Assembly (NCBI GenBank): GCA_006176705.1
Contig: QRFJ01000046.1
Span: forward strand, 1,584,587-1,648,586
Origin: Cocos nucifera
Lineage: Eukaryota > Streptophyta > Magnoliopsida > Arecales > Arecaceae
Reading direction: 5' to 3'
Length of the DNA: 64,000 nucleotides
Numbering within the stretch: position 1 is the first letter of the stretch; every line of letters begins with the position of its first letter. Of this stretch, positions 58,690 through 64,000 are shown one piece after another. Position numbers and translations under genes: made by a program. The notes under the pieces were generated by a model. The model had not been told where the DNA came from. It saw nothing but the letters and a program-made list of their open reading frames with translations, and searched no databases.

Positions 58690-61130
58690 TCATGAGATCC
58701 TATGCGATTCTCACTCTCATACCCAAGAATGATGCTGCCAAATCACCCTCTAAATTTTGATTTATTAGTCTTATACATAGTTACATTAAAATTATCTTCA
58801 AGGTACCGGCAAATCGTTTGCAACCTTTTGTGGATGATCTCATTGATCTAGCTCAAACCGCCTATATGAAAAGGAAGAGCATCTAAATAATTTTTTGTGC
58901 ACCAACGAAATTTTATATTATTCTAAAAAAGCTGACACTCCAGCAGCTATCTGTAAACTGGACTTCCAAAAGGCATTTGATAGAGCTAGCACGAAATTTT
59001 ATATTATTCTAGGAAAGCTGGCACTGAAGCAGCTATCTCTAAACTTGACTCTCAGAAGGCATTTGATAGAGTAAGCTTTACATACTTTACTCTTCTTCTT
59101 GACAAAAAAGTTTTCTCTTTGGTTGATTAGCTGGATATCTAATTTACTCTTCTCCTGTAAAGTTAGCGTCAAGATATATGGGGAGATCAGTGATTGGATC
59201 CTTTGCAAACGTGGGCTTAGATAGGGGGATCCCCTTTCCCCCTTATTCTCGCTGTGGATCCTTTATGCAGAATGCTAAATGTTGCAGAATCCTTCAGCCA
59301 GAATTTTTGATGTTTTGGGAAATCTCTGGGTCATGGAAGGGATTAAGATCTTACAATATGCAGATGATACCCTTGTGTTTCTAAAGGCAGATAAAAGGTC
59401 TTGTGCAGTGTTAAAAATAATCTTACTCTGTTTTGAACTAGTATCGGGACTCTCTATTAACTTTTAGAAAAGTTCTATTTCTCATAAAGGAGGCCAACCT
59501 TCTGACGATCAGTACTATGAGAAATGGCTCAGCTGTTCTACGGTACTAACCACTTTGAAGCATTTGGGGTTATCTCTCTATGGCACCAAGCTGCCACTCA
59601 TACGAAAAATGAAGCTCCGATTAGCCTCGTAGAAGACTAAATTTATCTCTTTTCGAGGAGGCTCACCTTGTTAAACTCCATTTTCACCTCTATCCCATTT
59701 TATTTTATGTCGCTTTTCAGATTGCCGACATGGGTGATTAAAAAAATTGACAAACTTAGAAGAGAATTTCTTTGATCTTGTTCTTCCGGCTCCATGGCTC
59801 TGTCTTATAAAGTAAATTGGAATACTATTGGCATGAGAAATGATAAAGAGGGGGCTTGGCATTATAGATATTACCACACTTAATGATGCACTTTTGGCTA
59901 AATAGTGTTGGAGGTTTATTGCTAAGGATAAGGGTATGTGGCGAAGATAGGTTGAGTTTGCTTATCACAAAAAAGTAAAGCTCTCAAGATGCTGGAAACC
60001 TTCCAAAAGATATTCTAACCTTTGGAAAAATGCCATTAATTCTCTCTCTGCTTTTTGAAATAGAATTCACTTCAATGTTGGAAATGGAAACTCTACTTCC
60101 TTTTGAAAGGATTGTTGGCTACTGGATGCTCCGCTTAAATTAGTCTTTTCGAACCTTTTCGACTGCTACACCAAGAAGAATGGCACTGTTTCGGAGATGT
60201 TCAACTGCTTAACTCTTTCTTGGAGACTTAGATTCTTAACCTCCCCTTCGTCAAACCTACAGAATCAATAAAATCATCTACTCTTGATGCTGGCTTCAAT
60301 TACTATAAATGATGAAGAAGACAAAGCTGTTTGGAAGATAAGCTCCAACAAACTTTTCTCCACTGCATCTCATTATCAACTTATCATCTCTAGAAGGGTA
60401 CATTGTTGTTTCGTGTCGTCTCTTTGGAGCACAACTTTACCCTTTAAATTTAAATGCTTTATGTGGCTCACTTGGAAGAAAAGGCTTAACACTAGAAAGT
60501 TTATTGGCTGAAGGATTATTAAAAAAATTTGGGAGGTTATGTGCTCTGCCAACATTCTATTGAGTTAGTCGATCATCTTTTCTCGGATTGCCCCTTCTTC
60601 TCTACTATTTGAAAAGTAATTTGCCTGTTGCTAGGTGTTCTGCCTTCACATAACTCCTTTGAAGGCCTATGCATGGATTGGAGAATAAGGAACTTCAGAA
60701 AGAATGCTCTTAAGCCAACGTTGATGCTAATCGCTGCGGTCTCTTGGTCATGTTGGATTGAGATGAACTCTAGGATCTTTCTACTCAAGAGAGGCTTTTT
60801 GAGTAAGGCTCTGAATCTTTTCTCTGATTAGTCCATTTTATGTAGTGACAGATTTATTGATGAGTATTCTAGAATTATTTGCAACCTAATAAGATTAGAT
60901 AATATTTTAGATGACGAAAATTGAAATCCTGTTTCTACTGAAAAGCTTCAATCTGAACTCCAAGGATCTTTCAACAATACTCTGTAATACTTATGCCATT
61001 GATCTCTGTTTCTTTCATTTGAGTCTTATGATTACAATGGCGCAGAACAACCTTATGTACCCTATTTTTATTCTGCAATAATAAATTGGTAGGTGGCTGC
61101 TTTCTCAGCCTCCGAACTCATTAAAAAAAA
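58690..61130 (+). mobile_element. LINE-B: 5'-truncated L1-type LINE, decayed
   Basis: Plus-strand remains of ORF2 begin in the RT: LTLIPKNDAAKSPS (about 58710), FKVPANRLQPFVDDLIDLAQT (about 58800-58855), KLDFQKAFDR (58960, duplicated at 59045), RGLR then GDPLSP (about 59210-59240), and ILQYADDTLVFLKA (catalytic YADD region, about 59350-59390). Connection and zinc-finger-like parts follow (LPFKFKCFMWLTWKKRLNT, about 60440-60500), then an AT-rich end with an 8-A run at 61122-61129. Many stops and shifts. It ends about 900 bp before the parvulin start codon. A different family from LINE-A by sequence. Confidence 0.8.
58906..59077 (+). repeat. 86-bp tandem duplication within LINE-B RT
   Basis: CGAAATTTTATATTATTCTA starts at 58906 and again at 58992. 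The two 86-bp copies both end ...GGCATTTGATAGAG(C/T)(A). They cover the KLDFQKAFDR motif with its catalytic Asp. 86 is not a multiple of three, so the duplication itself shifts the frame. The copies have since diverged at about 10-13 positions. Confidence 0.88.
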
Positions 61131-62032
61131 TCCTATTCTCAGAATATTATAAACAGTCCACTATGACGAAGCATTCGGAACATCCCATTCCCATTATGGA
61201 TGCAAAAGATATTCTTTCCAAGCAAATTACAGAGGTATTTCTTTTCAATTTGAGAACTATAAAATAGTATCAATGATAATTCATGGTGCAATCATTCAAG
61301 CTTCTAATTTATACTACCTTACATGCGTCATCACATAGAATAGAGAATAGATCTGCAGCGAGTTCAAACAGAGAGGAAGACCTGCAGGGAGTTCAAAGCA
61401 CACCACGCGATAAACGCCCGACGGTCCATGCGAGAGGCGCGGTCCAAAGCATCGGGCTGGAGATGCTCCTGCTGCGTGTTGTTGCGCAACCATATTCGGC
61501 CCAGCAGGCCAATCACCAACGAATGTGTAATTGGAAGGGCATATTTTGTAATTTTTCTGATGGTTAGTGGCTTTCAAGTACACGCGCGAACAGGAGATCG
61601 GGTCGATTGAACAAAATCCACGCAAACTCGCTTCGCTTGCCAGGCGGCGACTTCGAGTTTCCAACAAGTGTTGCTCGTCACTTTGATCGCTTCCAAGGGT
61701 CAAATTTTTCTTTCTTGCTCTTCCTCCCTTTTCTTTTAGTAAAGGAAAAATTCGCCAATTGCTCTTGGTTGGGTCGAATTTGTGCTTCGAATTTGGCATG
61801 TTTTAGTTACTGCAAATAATTTGTACCGATTTATTAATTGCTTATGCTTTGAAGATCTCTGTTTCTAATAAATTAATAAGATTAGATCCCTTGGACTCAT
61901 GCTTTCTAAGCTCCAGTAGCTTATGCTGAATCTGCTTTCTGTGTTGATGCCTCCCAAAAGGTTGTCTATGGATTGTGACTGTGTCGCCTCTGGTTCTATG
62001 TATTTCAGGAAAGTTGATAGGGTTGGTTGGTG
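61131..62032 (+). promoter_or_regulatory. parvulin gene upstream region and 5' untranslated region
   Basis: Between LINE-B and the start codon. The GC-rich part, about 61340-61680, is a plausible promoter and first exon region. TTCTATGTATTTCAG then GAAAG at about 61994-62013 looks like a 3' splice site, so the 5' untranslated region may contain an intron ending at 62008. A 161-codon minus-strand ORF (61799-61314) spans the region and shows no known domain. Confidence 0.4.
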
Positions 62033-62174
62033 ATGGGGAAGGATTCGAAACCGAAGGAGTCGAGCAAGGGAAAGGGAAAGCAGGCTGCTTCTGGGGGAGA
62101 GGATAATGCTTCCAAGGGTAAAGGGAAGGGTGGGAAGTCAGGAGACAGCCTTGGTACCTGCACTTATGTCAAAG
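62033..62174 (+). CDS. PIN4-like: PIN4/Par14-type parvulin prolyl isomerase, first coding exon (gene continues past window)
   Basis: ATG at 62033; an upstream in-frame TTG at 62027 is not a plausible start. The exon gives 47 residues plus one base: MGKDSKPKESSKGKGKQAA, a Gly/Lys-rich stretch, then GTCTYVK, ending at a GT donor (62175). This Lys/Gly-rich N-terminus followed by CTYVK is that of eukaryotic PIN4 (Par14/EPVH) parvulins. In these the basic tail binds DNA or pre-ribosomes, and the rotamase domain (not in the window) starts with ARHIL. The enzyme catalyses cis-trans isomerisation of peptidyl-prolyl bonds. No second exon was found up to 64000, so intron 1 exceeds 1.8 kb. Strong match on the N-terminus alone. 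Confidence 0.82.
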
Positions 62175-64000
62175 GTTGTTTACTCCCCTTTTGTTCATTA
62201 AATCTCTTGCTTAACTAGATGTTTGTTCCTCCTCTCTTGAGATTTTGGTTTGTATTGCTTGATGATGTGGGACTATGGTCCTAGTAATCTCGTATGGATG
62301 ATAGAAGGGATGGGCTTTCAGGATGAGAATGTTGAGGATTGTCTCAAGTTACTGCATTTATGAGTGTTCTTGCATGTTAAATTTGCAATTCCCTATTTGA
62401 AACTTGGGATTGTTCCTGGAAAGTGCACGTGGTGCTCACACCACCATTCCCAAAGAAAAATACTGTTGATAGGCAGTTGTTCTTTAGTTTTTGCCCAAGT
62501 ATTTGATGTCTTATTCCTTTATTAAAAAAATACTTATAGATGATATAATTTTATAAGCGTGCAATCTTGTAAGTATCAGCCTCTCTGTTTGACAGGCGGA
62601 AATATAATGAAAATTTTCATAATATTGAGGTTTTAGTGGATATGTTTAACAGTATGGTAGTCTTGGTAGCAAACTGTATGCTGACTTGTTTCCTTCTTCT
62701 CGATTATATTCTAGAAACTGCTGATATCTACAGTATCCTTCCCTCCTTTTCTCAGTGGTTTAGGTGACTATTAGAAACATAAGAAAAATGACAAAGTAAG
62801 TTTTAGAGTATTTGGTCCGGCAGTATCATCTGAAGATTTCTTTTCCTTCTAACGTCTAATGTCAGAAGAAACTGATTTAAGTGTGCAAATCAAATAAAAT
62901 AGACAACATTCAAGATCCAATGTTTTTGCTTCTGTCACTCCTCTATATTTATCCATTTAGAAATTATCAAAACTTTGTTATGAGATGCATATGATTCTCC
63001 ATATCTCATATGTTCATGGGTTGTTAATAATGATTCGATCAACAGTATTCCTGACTGTAGGTATTAAGGATGATACTTTAAAGGTTTCTGGAGCTCTTAG
63101 CAGAGAATAATCAGCAAAAGGAGCATCACTTGATATTTAAATGATTAAATTGTGTGGTTTAGGTGCCTCTGTGTAGCAAGTAGCTCATGCACCCTTGCCT
63201 TGAGAACACTTTGCATATGATAAAATGATAACTTATTGTGCCACTCAAGCCTTATTGCCTGGATAACTTCGTTGTCCAATCATATGTAAGATTTGAACTG
63301 AATCTTGCACTCAATGAGACAATCATTTGTAATAGCAATTATTTTGAATTTTACAACGGATTAATTTATATAAATCCTTCTCTTCTTCGCATCATGTTCC
63401 CTCATCCCTATACATAGTCTGACTATAGTTTCTGATTCTACTTTATGCAGCTAAGGGCTTCAAAACGTGACACCAGATAATTTCTTAGAGCAATCATTTT
63501 GAATTTTACAAGGATCAATTTATATAAATCCTTCTTTTCTTCTTCACATCATGTTCCCTCATCTCTATACATGCTCTGACAATCTGACTATAATTTCTGA
63601 TTCCGCTTGTGCAATGAAGAGCTTAAAAATGTGATACCAGTTGCAAAACATATATTGGCATCCTGCATATTTTTTTAATAAATAATCTAATTATAAGTTT
63701 TGATACTCATAAAACAAAATCAATTCCATCTGCAATCAAAATCTTTAGAATTAAAATACTGATATCTGTATATATCATGGTCAGAGTGGTTGAACAAGTA
63801 AAAGGATCATATATTTACAGATCTTAGCTTCTATTTCTGAATATCTGCTGTAGAAAATATAAAGCCCATATGCGAATTGGTAAAAGTAGGAATTGCAGGT
63901 ACTGTTTATGATGCTTCTGCGATTGTTGAGGGAGAAGGGTTGATGTGAATGGTTTTGGTTATCCATAATCACAAGGAATTACTTTGATGATTGAATCTAT
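62175..64000 (+). other. intron 1 of the parvulin gene (incomplete)
   Basis: Begins GTTGTT after the first coding exon. AT-rich, with no parvulin-domain coding sequence visible. It contains the approximately 150-bp duplication at 63336-63640. Confidence 0.6.
63336..63640. repeat. ~150-bp tandem duplication in the parvulin intron
   Basis: Unit 1 (63336-63489) and unit 2 (63490-63640) both start GCAAT(T/C)ATTTTGAATTTTACA. They share ATCATGTTCCCTCATC, ATTTCTGATTC or GTTTCTGATTC, and end GTGA(C/T)ACCAG. They differ at scattered positions, so the duplication is old. Confidence 0.88.

Noticed and set aside
61314..61799. 161-codon minus-strand ORF upstream of the parvulin gene
   Set aside because: No recognisable domain or codon pattern. 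It overlaps the likely promoter and 5' region of a plus-strand gene, so chance is more likely.

Overview
The window is nuclear DNA of a flowering plant. It has spliced genes with GT-AG introns, long AT-rich intergenic stretches and nested plant retrotransposons. Moderately AT-rich genes and a very GC-rich young LTR element suggest a non-grass monocot, possibly a palm. That taxonomic guess is inference only.

Three host genes can be supported. On the minus strand at 6114-7247 is a complete three-exon NAC transcription factor of the NAP (senescence/ABA) type. On the plus strand at 52715-54230 is a complete three-exon R2R3-MYB of the MIXTA-like subgroup 9 (MYB16/MYB106 type). At 62033 a parvulin (PIN4/Par14-type prolyl isomerase) gene begins; only its first coding exon lies in the window. 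Bases 1-87 may be the last coding exon of an upstream plus-strand gene.

Most of the rest is transposable-element sequence, some of it deeply nested. LINE-A (plus strand, about 8.3-26.8 kb) was hit twice. An 11.3-kb Ty3/gypsy Tat-lineage element (8658-19914, minus orientation, 5-bp target duplication CTCAG) sits in its ORF1. A younger, GC-rich, related element with no recognisable gag-pol (from 21913, plus orientation) sits in its endonuclease. The second element runs into an assembly gap (24730-25566), and LINE-A resumes beyond the gap with reverse transcriptase, RNase H and a poly(A) tail. Both Tat elements carry long arrays of a short hairpin, GGAGAT-AAG-ATCTCC, about 70 copies in the first element.

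A second nest lies at 33.0-41.8 kb. An Athila-like element with gag and protease but no reverse transcriptase or integrase (33099-41648, minus) is inserted in a 185-bp foldback MITE of Mutator type, whose near-perfect 9-bp target duplication can still be seen. Also present are a tRNA-derived SINE with a perfect 14-bp target duplication (30423-30569), a 400-bp near-perfect hairpin MITE (48363-48762), a second 5'-truncated LINE (about 58690-61130) just upstream of the parvulin gene, and a (TA)n tract of about 130 bp.

The genes do not form a pathway or cluster. The strongest material for follow-up is the repeated hairpin of the Tat 3' regions, the U3 tandem repeats next to the TATA boxes, the unexplained 160-codon tail of the Athila-like ORF, and the transposon nests that allow relative dating.
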